64,000 nt of DNA from JAGVPT01 sp964439265 (lineage in GTDB: Bacteria; Bacteroidota; Ignavibacteria; UBA10030; UBA8401). The position numbers and the translations under genes were made by a program. The notes under the pieces were generated by a model. The model ran no database searches. It had not been told where the DNA came from and worked only from the letters and a program-made list of their open reading frames with translations. Numbering within the stretch: position 1 is the first letter of the stretch; the number at the start of each line of letters is the position of its first letter. Positions 51,581-59,665 of the stretch are shown here, one piece after another. Where the stretch lies: assembly GCA_964439265.1 (NCBI GenBank), contig CAYTOA010000015.1:11117-75116 (forward strand), given 5' to 3'.

Positions 51581-53389
51581 ATGGTTAAAGAAATGGCCTC
51601 CGATTGGCAGTCTCCTAATAACTTAGAGTTGCCAAAAGAAGAACTGCGAAACCGGCTTCTTGAAGCCCAGGGTTTTTCAAAAAAAATCAGTACTCTCAAT
51701 GAAATTTCTCTCAAGATCGACGAATCCGCTTCTCGTGATCAGATCTTAGATGTGCTTCGCGCTGAAGTGTCGCGCCTCATCGAAGGCGAATGCGCATTCA
51801 TTTGCCTGCTCAACAGGAGCAAGTCACATTACAGCGTCAATACGCTCAGCCGCGTCGCCGATTCTCTCGACATCAATCATGAATTGTTCGCCTCCGATGC
51901 GGGTATGCCCGGATGGACGATCCAGAATAAGTCAGGAATCTTTGTAGACGTCGAGTCTGCGCCCGCGTTCACTCCATTGCTTGAAGGAAAGTTCGTCGAA
52001 GTGGGGATCAAGTCACTGTTGATTGTCCCTCTTCGGACAAGTATCGAGATGGTCGGAGCGATCGGCTTTGGCTCGGCAAAACTGAGCGCGTACCATCAGC
52101 CGGATATGTGGCTCGCACAGCTGCTCAGTTTCCATATTGCAACGGCGCTTCGGCACACTGCAATGTTCGACAATGCGCAGAAGAGGCTCTCTCAAATTGA
52201 ACTCGTGAACCGCATCGCCGGCCGGCTAACGTCGACGCTCGACCTCGACAGGATGCTGGAATTCGCCGCGGAAGCGATCCAGAAAAATTTTGCGTACTTC
52301 GATGTCACGATTTTCATGACCGATATCGAGACGAAAGACATGGTACTCGTTGCGCACTCCGGAAATTATGTTGATTTCCTTCCTCACGGCTACCGCCAAA
52401 AGCCAGGGTATGGAATCGTCGGGTGGGTGGGCATGTACGGGGAAAAAATACTTGCAAACGACGTGTCGACGGACGGCAGATACCTCGCATTCGCGTATCA
52501 TAATACAAACTCCGAACTGGCGCTGCCGATCAAGGTGGGGACTGAAGTCGTCGGCGTGCTCAATATTGAAGATACCAAGCTGCACGCATTCGATGAGACA
52601 GACGTTATGGTGCTGAGCACGTTATGCGACCAGCTGGGGAGCGCAATTCACAATGCGACACTCTATAATGAGATCAAAGAATCGAACAAGAAGCTTCTGG
52701 AATTGGATAAACTCAAGTCGGATTTTGTCGGGATCGTTTCGCACGATTTTCGAACGCCTCTCTCGAGCATCATGCTTGCCGCAAAATCTCTCATCAAAAA
52801 AGAATACGTTGCAACAAACCAGCATTTCAAAGAATATCTCGGCATCATCATCGATCAGGCAGGGAAGCTCAGCCAGCTTGCCGAAGATACGTTGACGATC
52901 ACGAAGATGGAATCCGGCCAACTAAGCTATTATTTCAAACTGGTGAACATCGAAACGCTGGTCAAGGAAGCCGTCTCGATGGTAAAATTTTCCAACAGGC
53001 ATCAGCTTCAGTATCATATCGAGCTCGACGCTTCGTTCGTCAAGGGAGATCAGAGCAAGCTTCGGCAGGTATTGCTTAACCTGGTTTCCAACGCGGTGAA
53101 ATATTCCCCGCGCGGAGGCATGATCGAAATTTCAGTGGTGAACCATGGTTCGGAAGAGATATTGACATCGGTGAGAGATAACGGTATCGGCATTCCGGAA
53201 AATCAACTGGAAAGACTTTTCCAGAAATTTTCGCGCGTCGATACAGCTGAAGTAAGCAACATCAAAGGTTCGGGATTAGGGCTCTGGATCAGCCGCGAAA
53301 TTATCAAGGCGCACGGCGGAAAGATCTGGGTGGAAAGCGAAGTCGGCGTAGGAAGTACGTTCATGTTCACGCTGAAGAAGGGGAATTAA
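51581..53389 (+). CDS. Soluble GAF-domain sensor histidine kinase
   Basis: A 602-residue histidine kinase with no membrane span. A short coiled-coil N-terminus leads into two GAF domains (about residues 40-190 and 210-365), then HisKA with the phosphorylated His in GIVSHDFRTPLSSIML and an HATPase domain (LRQVLLNLVSNAVKYSPRGG; DNGIGIPENQLERLFQKFSRV; GSGLGLWISREIIKAHGG). All catalytic boxes are intact. No response-regulator gene is adjacent, so it is an orphan kinase and its signal, probably a small molecule in the GAF domains, is unknown. AGGA precedes ATG 51581. Confidence 0.92.
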   Translation: MVKEMASDWQSPNNLELPKEELRNRLLEAQGFSKKISTLNEISLKIDESASRDQILDVLRAEVSRLIEGECAFICLLNRSKSHYSVNTLSRVADSLDINHELFASDAGMPGWTIQNKSGIFVDVESAPAFTPLLEGKFVEVGIKSLLIVPLRTSIEMVGAIGFGSAKLSAYHQPDMWLAQLLSFHIATALRHTAMFDNAQKRLSQIELVNRIAGRLTSTLDLDRMLEFAAEAIQKNFAYFDVTIFMTDIETKDMVLVAHSGNYVDFLPHGYRQKPGYGIVGWVGMYGEKILANDVSTDGRYLAFAYHNTNSELALPIKVGTEVVGVLNIEDTKLHAFDETDVMVLSTLCDQLGSAIHNATLYNEIKESNKKLLELDKLKSDFVGIVSHDFRTPLSSIMLAAKSLIKKEYVATNQHFKEYLGIIIDQAGKLSQLAEDTLTITKMESGQLSYYFKLVNIETLVKEAVSMVKFSNRHQLQYHIELDASFVKGDQSKLRQVLLNLVSNAVKYSPRGGMIEISVVNHGSEEILTSVRDNGIGIPENQLERLFQKFSRVDTAEVSNIKGSGLGLWISREIIKAHGGKIWVESEVGVGSTFMFTLKKGN

Positions 53390-53408
53390 GGAGATTCCGA
53401 GGTCCCTC

Positions 53409-53750
53409 TCAGTGCTGCGCGTTCCTGGCTGCTTTAATGCTGTCGAGCGCGGCGATCGTCTTGGTCAGAAAATCCCGCCAGGTGACGTCGTCACGAGAAA
53501 TCTCACCGACCTGCCTCTGAAAATCTCCTTCGTCTATTTTCCTCGCTGCAAAGAACTCCCTCACCTCACGTCTGTAGGCAGAATCGGGTACCGATCCGGA
53601 AATTTTTTCCTTTTCATTCAGCGCAAGCAATTCTGCATAGACGTGAACCAACTCATTTGAAAATTTCTTGGGGGCTGGAGTACTACAACCTCCAAGAATC
53701 GAGAATAACAATGGAGCACACAGAATGAGGATGATCGAGCGCTTTTGCAA
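53409..53750 (-). CDS. Small lipoprotein, possibly DUF4296-like
   Basis: A 113-residue protein with a lipobox (SILGGCS, Cys near residue 22) and a helical, charged mature part (FSNELVHVYAELLALNEKEK; YRREVREFFAARKIDEGDFQRQV). Size and layout recall DUF4296 lipoproteins of Bacteroidota, by pattern only. The start is TTG 53750 without a visible Shine-Dalgarno sequence. It is convergent with the histidine kinase gene, 19 bases apart. Confidence 0.68.
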   Translation of the reverse strand: MQKRSIILILCAPLLFSILGGCSTPAPKKFSNELVHVYAELLALNEKEKISGSVPDSAYRREVREFFAARKIDEGDFQRQVGEISRDDVTWRDFLTKTIAALDSIKAARNAQH

Positions 53751-53765
53751 GGCAGGGATTCCTTC

Positions 53766-53794
53766 TTGACTTTCGATGCCAATCTGACTATATT
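53766..53794 (+). promoter_or_regulatory. Predicted promoter for efp
   Basis: TTGACT (53766-53771), a 17-base spacer, TATATT (53789-53794), identical in boxes and spacing to that before the caspase-fold gene. The leader would be about 77 bases. Confidence 0.55.
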
Positions 53795-53877
53795 TTTGCC
53801 GCTAAAATACGGAAACCGCATCCATTTTACAAATTATTTGGGTTTATTCCTAAAAGAATGAAGAGCTAGGGTTATTT

Positions 53878-54441
53878 ATGGCAACGACATCGGATTTGAA
53901 AATTGGCACTTTTTTGCGATTTAACGGAGAGCTCCATATTCTTGAAGAATACCAGCATCGGACACCTGGAAATCTGCGTGCGTTTTATCAGGCGAAAATG
54001 CGGAATATCAGAAGCGGGAGGACCATGGAGAACCGGTTCCGTTCAGGCGAAGAAGTCGAAATTGTGAGAGTTGAGAGAAAGCAATATCAATATATCTTCA
54101 ACGACGGCCAGAGCTACCACTTCATGGACCAGCAGACATACGAACAGATTCCCATCGATGAGAAGATCCTTGGAACTGGAGCGAAATTCCTTAAAGAGGG
54201 ACTCACCGTTGAAGTGATGTTCGACGGAAGCGATCCGGTCGGTGCAGAGCTTCCGTTCAATGTCGAGTTGAAGGTTGTTGAAACCGTTCCTGGCGTTCGT
54301 GGCGACACGGCAAACCCTGGGACGAAGCCGGCGAAAGTAGAAACCGGCGCGATGGTCAATGTTCCTCTTTTTATCAGCGAAGGCGAAGTTATCCGCGTCG
54401 ACACTCGAACGGGTCAATACCTCGACCGTGTGAAGCAATAG
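53878..54441 (+). CDS. efp: Elongation factor P with Asn at the tip position
   Basis: Binds ribosomes stalled at consecutive prolines; 187 residues, three OB-like domains, normal length. The domain I tip loop reads HRTPGNLRAF: Asn32 occupies the place of the Lys34 (E. coli) or Arg32 (Pseudomonas) that is lysylated or rhamnosylated in studied bacteria. The C-terminal EF-P signature (LKVVETVPGVRGDTANPGTKPAKVETGAMVNVP, in parts) is standard. From recollection of the family, Chlorobi EF-P has this same loop. accB and accC follow on the same strand. Confidence 0.95.
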   Translation: MATTSDLKIGTFLRFNGELHILEEYQHRTPGNLRAFYQAKMRNIRSGRTMENRFRSGEEVEIVRVERKQYQYIFNDGQSYHFMDQQTYEQIPIDEKILGTGAKFLKEGLTVEVMFDGSDPVGAELPFNVELKVVETVPGVRGDTANPGTKPAKVETGAMVNVPLFISEGEVIRVDTRTGQYLDRVKQ

Positions 54442-54482
54442 TGTAGTGTCCGCCAATTCATCACTATGACGATGGAGCGATA

Positions 54483-54947
54483 ATGGATTTAGCGTTCGTT
54501 AAGAAAGTATTGAAGCTGGTCGAGGAGAGCAACGTAAATGAAATTGAGCTGGAGGAAAAAGGCGTTCGGGTTCGGATCACAAAGAGTGCAAATAATGTCG
54601 GCGTCCTACACCAAATGACGCCCGCAATGATGCCGCAGCAGCTTCCCGCTGCGACGGCATCAACGCCTCAGCCTGCGCCCGAAGCCGCTCCAATCCCGGA
54701 AAAAAAATACCACGAAGTAAAATCCCCGATCGTCGGCACTTTCTATCGCGCTCCGGCTCCCGACGCGTCCAACTACGTCGAAGTGGGGCAGACCGTTGAA
54801 GAGGGAACGGTACTTTGTATCGTCGAGGCGATGAAGTTGATGAACGAGATCGAGTCCGACAGCTCCGGGAAGGTTGTGAAAATTTGCGTCGAGAACGGTA
54901 AACCAGTCGAATATAACCAGGTGCTTTTCCTCGTCGAAGCCGCCTGA
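54483..54947 (+). CDS. accB: Biotin carboxyl carrier protein of acetyl-CoA carboxylase
   Basis: The 154-residue carrier swings carboxybiotin between AccC and the carboxyltransferase for fatty-acid initiation. The N-terminal helix (FVKKVLKLVEESNVNEIELEEKGVRVRI) is followed by a Pro/Ala/Gln linker and the biotinyl domain: SPIVGTFYRAPAPDA, then CIVEAMKLMNEIES with the biotin-accepting Lys. Complete. It is followed 71 bases on by accC. Confidence 0.95.
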   Translation: MDLAFVKKVLKLVEESNVNEIELEEKGVRVRITKSANNVGVLHQMTPAMMPQQLPAATASTPQPAPEAAPIPEKKYHEVKSPIVGTFYRAPAPDASNYVEVGQTVEEGTVLCIVEAMKLMNEIESDSSGKVVKICVENGKPVEYNQVLFLVEAA

Positions 54948-55018
54948 TGCTTTTTCCGCCATTCTCTATTCATATTGTGGAAATACGTTTTCCGAACAAG
55001 CCTTGGTGAATCCCGTCA

Positions 55019-56520
55019 ATGCGGTTATTTAACAAAATTCTTATAGCGAACAGGGGTGAAATTGCCCTCCGCATCATACGTGCATGCCGGGAACTCGGGA
55101 TCTCGACAGTTGCCGTATTTTCCGAGGCCGATCGGGAATCGCTCCACGTACGATTTGCCGATGAAGCGATCTGTATCGGACCTCCCGCAAGCAAGGAAAG
55201 CTATCTTAATATTCCGCGCATTCTCGCGGCGGCTGAAGTCACAAACGCCGATGCCATCCATCCCGGGTACGGGTTCCTTGCGGAGAATGCCCAGTTCTCG
55301 GAAATCTGTTTGACCTCTGGCCTTCAATTCATAGGCCCGAAACCGGAGATGATNNNNNNNNNNNNNNNNNNNNNNNNNNNNNNNNNNNNNNNNNNNNNNN
55401 NNNNNNNNNNNNNNNNNNNNNNNNNNNNNNNNNNNNNNNNNNNNNNNNNNNNNCGGAAATCTGTTTGACCTCTGGCCTTCAATTCATAGGCCCGAAACCG
55501 GAGATGATTACGGCAATGGGAGACAAGGCTCTCGCCAAGGAGACGATGAAGAAGGCGGGGGTGCCTGTCGTTCCGGGAAGCGACGGGGTTGTGAAAGACG
55601 TCGAAGAGGCAAAGCGGCTCGCGAATGAAATAGGAATGCCCGTCATTATTAAAGCGTCGGCGGGAGGGGGCGGAAGGGGCATGCGCATCGTTCGTACCGA
55701 CAACGAGGTCGAGAACGCGTTCCAAACAGCTCGCCACGAAGCTGAATCGGCGTTCGGAAATGCCGACGTCTACATGGAAAAATATCTTGAAGAGCCCCGG
55801 CACATCGAGATCCAGGTACTCGGAGATTCGTACGGGAACGTCATCCATCTCGGCGAGCGCGATTGCTCAATTCAGCGCCGTCACCAAAAGCTGATCGAAG
55901 AGTCTCCTTCGCCGGCCGTCAACGCGGAACTGCGTGAGAAGATGGGAGCGGCTGCGGTGAAAGGGGCGAAGAGCGTGAAATATCTCGGAGCCGGAACAAT
56001 CGAGTTTCTCCTCGACAAGACCGGAGAGTTCTATTTCATGGAAATGAACACCAGGATCCAGGTTGAACATCCGGTAACAGAATTTGTCACGGGCATCGAC
56101 CTCATCAAAGCGCAGATCGAAATCGCAGCGGGGAAACGCCTGAGTAGCAAGAAAGTGAAGTTTCAGGGTCATGCGATTGAATGCCGTATTAACGCCGAAG
56201 ACCCGGAGCACGATTTCCGCCCGTCGCCCGGAAAGATCACGAGTTTGCATTTTGGCGGCGGGCCCGGAATCCGAATCGATTCGCATATCTATGCGGGATA
56301 CCAGATTCCGCCGTACTACGATTCCCTCGTCGCCAAACTCATCGTTCATGCGAACACGCGCGACGAAGCCATAACGAAAATGGAGTATGCTCTCGAGGAA
56401 TGCATAATCGAGGGAATTCACACGACGATACCGTTTCAACAAAAGGTGATGCAGAACGAAAAATTTCGCAGCGGTATTTTTGATACGAAATTTATCGATA
56501 CGTTCAGCATCGGTGATTAG
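55019..56520 (+). CDS. accC: Biotin carboxylase, interrupted by an assembly gap
   Basis: ATP-dependent carboxylation of the biotin on AccB. The N-terminal part (NKILIANRGEIALRIIRACRELGI) ends at a run of 100 N (55354-55453). The rest resumes in another frame with GDKALAKETMKKAGVPVVPGSDG, GGGGRGMRIV, GERDCSIQRRHQKLIEESPSP, MEMNTRIQVEHPVTE and INAEDPEHDFRPSPG. The 55 bases on each side of the gap are identical. Removing one copy plus the N restores a single frame of 448 residues, the normal AccC length. The gene is thus almost certainly intact and the break is an assembly artefact. Confidence 0.95.
55299..55353 (+). repeat. 55-base direct repeat, left copy, at gap in accC
   Basis: Identical to 55454-55508 on the other side of the N run; both encode the same accC codons. 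It is best read as an unmerged contig overlap. Confidence 0.95.
55354..55453. other. Assembly gap of 100 N in accC
   Basis: Exactly 100 N, a conventional placeholder. The flanking repeat implies the true gap is minus 55 bases, that is, no missing sequence. Confidence 0.98.
55454..55508 (+). repeat. 55-base direct repeat, right copy, at gap in accC
   Basis: Identical to 55299-55353. Confidence 0.95.
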
Positions 56521-56561
56521 GGGAACTGTTCCTCCTTTGATTTCGAGAGAGAAAGGTGCAT

Positions 56562-56942
56562 ATGAATTTTCCTGAGAAGCTAAAATATACGAAAGACCAT
56601 GAATGGATCCGCGTAGAGGCCGACGCGGGCTTCATCGGAATCACCGACTTTGCGCAGGGGGAATTGGGGGACATTGTCTTTGTCGAACTCCCTGCGGTCG
56701 GCAAAAGGGTCGAATATAGTCAGGCCTTCGGCACTGTGGAGGCCGTAAAAGCCGTCTCCGACCTCTATTCGCCCGTCACGGGAGAAATACTGGAAGTGAA
56801 TAAGAAAATACATGACTCCCCTGAATTGGTGAACAAGGACCCGTACGAACAAGGCTGGATGATCAAAGTGAAGATCGAAAAGCCGGCTGAACTTGAACAG
56901 CTCCTGGATGTTGAAGCGTACAAGAAATTGGTTGCAAAATAG
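56562..56942 (+). CDS. gcvH: Glycine cleavage system H protein
   Basis: The 126-residue lipoyl carrier that shuttles the aminomethyl group among GcvP, GcvT and Lpd. The opening YTKDHEWIRVE is standard, GITDFAQGELGDIVFVELP follows, and the lipoylated Lys is in GTVEAVKAVSDLYSP. The C-terminal PYEQGWMIKVKIEKP is also typical. ATG 56562 is preferred to GTG 56556 because AAGG lies about seven bases upstream. The other glycine cleavage genes are not in the window. Confidence 0.95.
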   Translation: MNFPEKLKYTKDHEWIRVEADAGFIGITDFAQGELGDIVFVELPAVGKRVEYSQAFGTVEAVKAVSDLYSPVTGEILEVNKKIHDSPELVNKDPYEQGWMIKVKIEKPAELEQLLDVEAYKKLVAK

Positions 56943-57078
56943 CTCATGACGCAAAGAAGGTTGCCCTCATCCGATCAAAAGAAAATCCTTCCTTGATGGT
57001 GCCGCTGTTCGGTTTTTAAAACGACAAGCACTTGGAATCTCTTCCGCATACCATTACATCCACTCCTCACATTTTCTA

Positions 57079-57140
57079 CCTTGGTGTTCTTCGCGCCCTT
57101 AGCGGATAAAAGAAAACCGCAATGGACGCAAAGGACAGAG
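57079..57140. repeat. Imperfect inverted repeat built of 9-base units
   Basis: Left arm 57079-57105 and right arm 57117-57140 flank an A-rich loop (ataaaagaaaa). The right arm shows 9-base periodicity (units like CCGCAATGG and ACGCAAAGG). The left arm is its imperfect complement with the same period. It lies in the gcvH-era spacer, just before the era promoter. Confidence 0.55.
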
Positions 57141-57150
57141 CTCCCTTTCA

Positions 57151-57179
57151 TTGAAACTCTTTCCATTTATAGGTATATT
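57151..57179 (+). promoter_or_regulatory. Predicted promoter for era (near-leaderless)
   Basis: TTGAAA (57151-57156), a 17-base spacer, TATATT (57174-57179). Ten bases separate the -10 box from ATG 57190, so the mRNA would begin within about five bases of the start codon. Confidence 0.5.
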
Positions 57180-57189
57180 AACCGAAGAA

Positions 57190-58098
57190 ATGGAAACAAA
57201 GCCCCATAAAGCAGGATATGTTGCCCTCATCGGCGATCCGAATGTCGGTAAGTCGACGCTGATGAACGCGCTTCTTAAGCAAAAGATCTCCATTGTCACC
57301 AACAAACCTCAAACGACGCGGCACAAGATACTCGGGATTTTAACGGGAGAGAATTTCCAGATCGTGTTTCTGGACACGCCGGGTATCATCACTCCGCGGT
57401 ACCTGCTTCAGGAGGTGATGATGCACTCTTCGTCGACCGCGCTGGACGAGGCCGACGTCGTGTTGCTCCTCGTCGATGCGGAAAAGTTAAAGAACGACGG
57501 ATACCAGAAGAACGAGGAAGCGCTCGATAAGATCCGGAGTGCGAAGAAGAAGACCTTTCTTGGTATCAACAAAATTGACCGGGTTGAAAAATCGGAACTC
57601 CTTCCGATGATCGACAGGTTCAGCAAGGCATTTTCGTTCGAAGAAATTCTTCCGCTCTCGGCGCTAAGGTCCGAAGGTACAGAAGATTTGATCGCGACGA
57701 TCGTCCGCTATCTCCCTGAACATCCCCCGTATTATCCGGCCGACGTCGTGAGTGCCGCGCCCGAAAAATTCTTCGTAGGGGAAATTATCAGGGAAAAGAT
57801 CTTTGACCAATTCTCGCAGGAGATCCCGTATTCGACGACGGTCGATATCATTGCGTTCAACGAACGGGAGAAGAAGAAACACTTCATCAGCGCGGAAATA
57901 TTTGTCGAACGGCAGTCGCAAAAGGGGATCCTCATCGGCAAAGGAGGTTCAGCGCTCAAGTCGGTGGGCGAGAAAGCGCGCAAAGACATCGAAGCGTTTC
58001 TGGGGCATTCCGTGTTCCTTGAACTTCATGTGAAGGTGCGGGAGAATTGGCGCGCCGAGGATGCATGGCTGAAGAGGCTGGGGTACGAGAATAAGTAA
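57190..58098 (+). CDS. era: GTPase Era
   Basis: Essential GTPase for 30S ribosome assembly that binds the 3' end of 16S rRNA. 302 residues. G1 is GDPNVGKST (residues 15-23), G2 region TNKPQTTRHKILGI, G3 DTPG, G4 NKID, and the G5 region is LSALRSEG. The C-terminal KH domain has the signature GILIGKGGSALKSVGEKARKDIE. ATG 57190 is chosen over the in-frame TTG 57151, because that TTG is the first triplet of the predicted -35 box and the extra 13 residues are not family-like. Confidence 0.95.
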   Translation: METKPHKAGYVALIGDPNVGKSTLMNALLKQKISIVTNKPQTTRHKILGILTGENFQIVFLDTPGIITPRYLLQEVMMHSSSTALDEADVVLLLVDAEKLKNDGYQKNEEALDKIRSAKKKTFLGINKIDRVEKSELLPMIDRFSKAFSFEEILPLSALRSEGTEDLIATIVRYLPEHPPYYPADVVSAAPEKFFVGEIIREKIFDQFSQEIPYSTTVDIIAFNEREKKKHFISAEIFVERQSQKGILIGKGGSALKSVGEKARKDIEAFLGHSVFLELHVKVRENWRAEDAWLKRLGYENK

Positions 58099-58099
58099 G

Positions 58100-58127
58100 A
58101 ATTAAAAGTGAAAAATTAAAAATGAAA
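58100..58127 (+). repeat. 7-base tandem repeat, AATTAAA type
   Basis: Four units (AATTAAA twice, AGTGAAA, AATGAAA), directly after era. The same units occur at 11784-11818. Confidence 0.8.
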
Positions 58128-58167
58128 AGAGGACGGACGGCGGGTCTCCCGGGGCTCCAAGTTTTTC

Positions 58168-58202
58168 AATCGAAAATTGCAAATCGTAAATCGAAAATAT
58201 AA
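58168..58202 (+). repeat. 7-base tandem repeat, AATCGNA type
   Basis: Five units (AATCGAA twice, AATTGCA, AATCGTA, AATATAA) between era and the DUF1015 gene, 40 bases after the preceding array. Confidence 0.75.
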
Positions 58203-58229
58203 CGACATCAAATTAATCGATAGAACCCT

Positions 58230-59665
58230 ATGCCAATCATAAGGCCGTTTCGAGGAATCCGGTATAACCAAAGCGCAGTAAATATCAACACGGTTGTTGC
58301 GCCGCCATATGACGTGATCTCGCCCGAAAAACAGAATCGCCTGTATGAACGAGACACGCACAACGTCGTGCGATTGATCCTCGGCAGGGAAGAAGACCGC
58401 TATTCTGCGGCTGCGAAAGCCTTCAACGAATGGCAGGAGAAGGGTGTGCTGACACGTGAGATCCAGCCTGCGGTCTATCCGCTTGTTCAAACGTTCAAAT
58501 CGGCTACCGGCGCCGTTATTCAGCGCAAGGGGTTTATTGCGCTTTGCCATCTGGAAGAATTTGACAAAGGGATCGTGCTTCCCCACGAGAAGACGCTTTC
58601 GAAAGCAAAAGAGGACCGCTTCAAACTTTTTAAGGCAACGAATTCGAATTTCAGCCAGATCTTCAGCCTCTATTCCGATGAGGCAAAGCATGTTGACGGA
58701 ATTATTTCTCCTTTGTATTCTACTCCGGCGGCCGTGGATGTCACGTTTGAGGAGGTCAGAAACCAGCTTTGGGTGGTCACCGACGGAATGGTGATTGAAA
58801 AAATTGCGCGCGAGATGGAACCGAAACAAGTGCTGATCGCCGACGGCCATCACCGCTATGAGACTGCCCTTGCCTACCGAGACGTGATGAAATCTCAGAA
58901 TCCGAACCACACAGGAAAAGAGCTGTATAATTATGTTATGATGTTCTTTACGAATCTCGACGATGAGGGTCTCGTGATATTCCCGACGCACCGCGTGATT
59001 CACAGCCTGCCGAGGTTTGACTGGAAGGAGTTTTCTTCCACGGTCCAAAAGTATTTCACGCTTACGCAGTATCCTACACTGGAGGCAGCGATGAATGCAC
59101 TGCGAATGCATACGCAATATGCGTACGGCATCATCGTCAAAGCCGAATCAAAATACTGGATCGCATCTCTACAGGGCGGCATATCGCTCGATCCGCTGAT
59201 TGCCTCGTCCCTTCCAGCCGAAGTAAAGAGCCTCGACGTCGTGCTCCTTCATTCGTATTTTCTCGGAAAAGTGCTCGGTATTTCANNNNNNNNNNNNNNN
59301 NNNNNNNNNNNNNNNNNNNNNNNNNNNNNNNNNNNNNNNNNNNNNNNNNNNNNNNNNNNNNNNNNNNNNNNNNNNNNNNNNNNNNCCTCGACGTCGTGCT
59401 CCTTCATTCGTATTTTCTCGGAAAAGTGCTCGGTATTTCAGTTGAAGCGCAGGAAAAGAAGCTGAACATCCATTATATCCAAAGCATCGATGAATGCGAA
59501 AAAGAAATTATGAACGGGATGGCGCAGATCGCCTTTGTCGTGAACCCGACGAAGATCGCCCAGGTGCGCGCTGTTGCGAAAGCAGGCCAGACGATGCCTC
59601 AGAAATCCACGTTCTTTTATCCCAAGCTTCTCTCGGGTCTCGTGCTCAATAAAATGGCAGAGTGA
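58230..59665 (+). CDS. DUF1015-family protein, interrupted by an assembly gap
   Basis: The N-terminal part (PIIRPFRGIRYN; VVAPPYDVISPEKQNRLYERDTHNVVRLIL) and the conserved core VLIADGHHRYETALAYRD are before a run of 100 N (59286-59385). The end (KLNIHYIQSIDECEKEI; AFVVNPTKIAQVRAVAKAGQTMPQKSTFFYPKLLSGLVLN) is after it, in another frame. Identical 55-base repeats flank the gap. Collapsing one copy and the N restores one frame of 426 residues, the usual DUF1015 length. The family is widespread and poorly characterised. The stop is followed at once by the EamA start. Confidence 0.93.
59231..59285 (+). repeat. 55-base direct repeat, left copy, at gap in the DUF1015 gene
   Basis: Identical to 59386-59440 across the N run; an unmerged contig overlap. 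Confidence 0.95.
59286..59385. other. Assembly gap of 100 N in the DUF1015 gene
   Basis: Exactly 100 N. The flanking repeat implies no missing bases. Confidence 0.98.
59386..59440 (+). repeat. 55-base direct repeat, right copy, at gap in the DUF1015 gene
   Basis: Identical to 59231-59285. Confidence 0.95.

Noticed and set aside
57151..57189. N-terminal extension of Era from an in-frame TTG
   Set aside because: The TTG is the first triplet of a predicted -35 box, and family members start with a short segment before GDPNVGKST, as from ATG 57190.
23496..57199. TTTG/TAnnTTTG promoters of the Bacteroidetes type
   Set aside because: I looked upstream of several genes and found sigma70-like box pairs instead. 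No recurring TAnnTTTG was seen at suitable positions.
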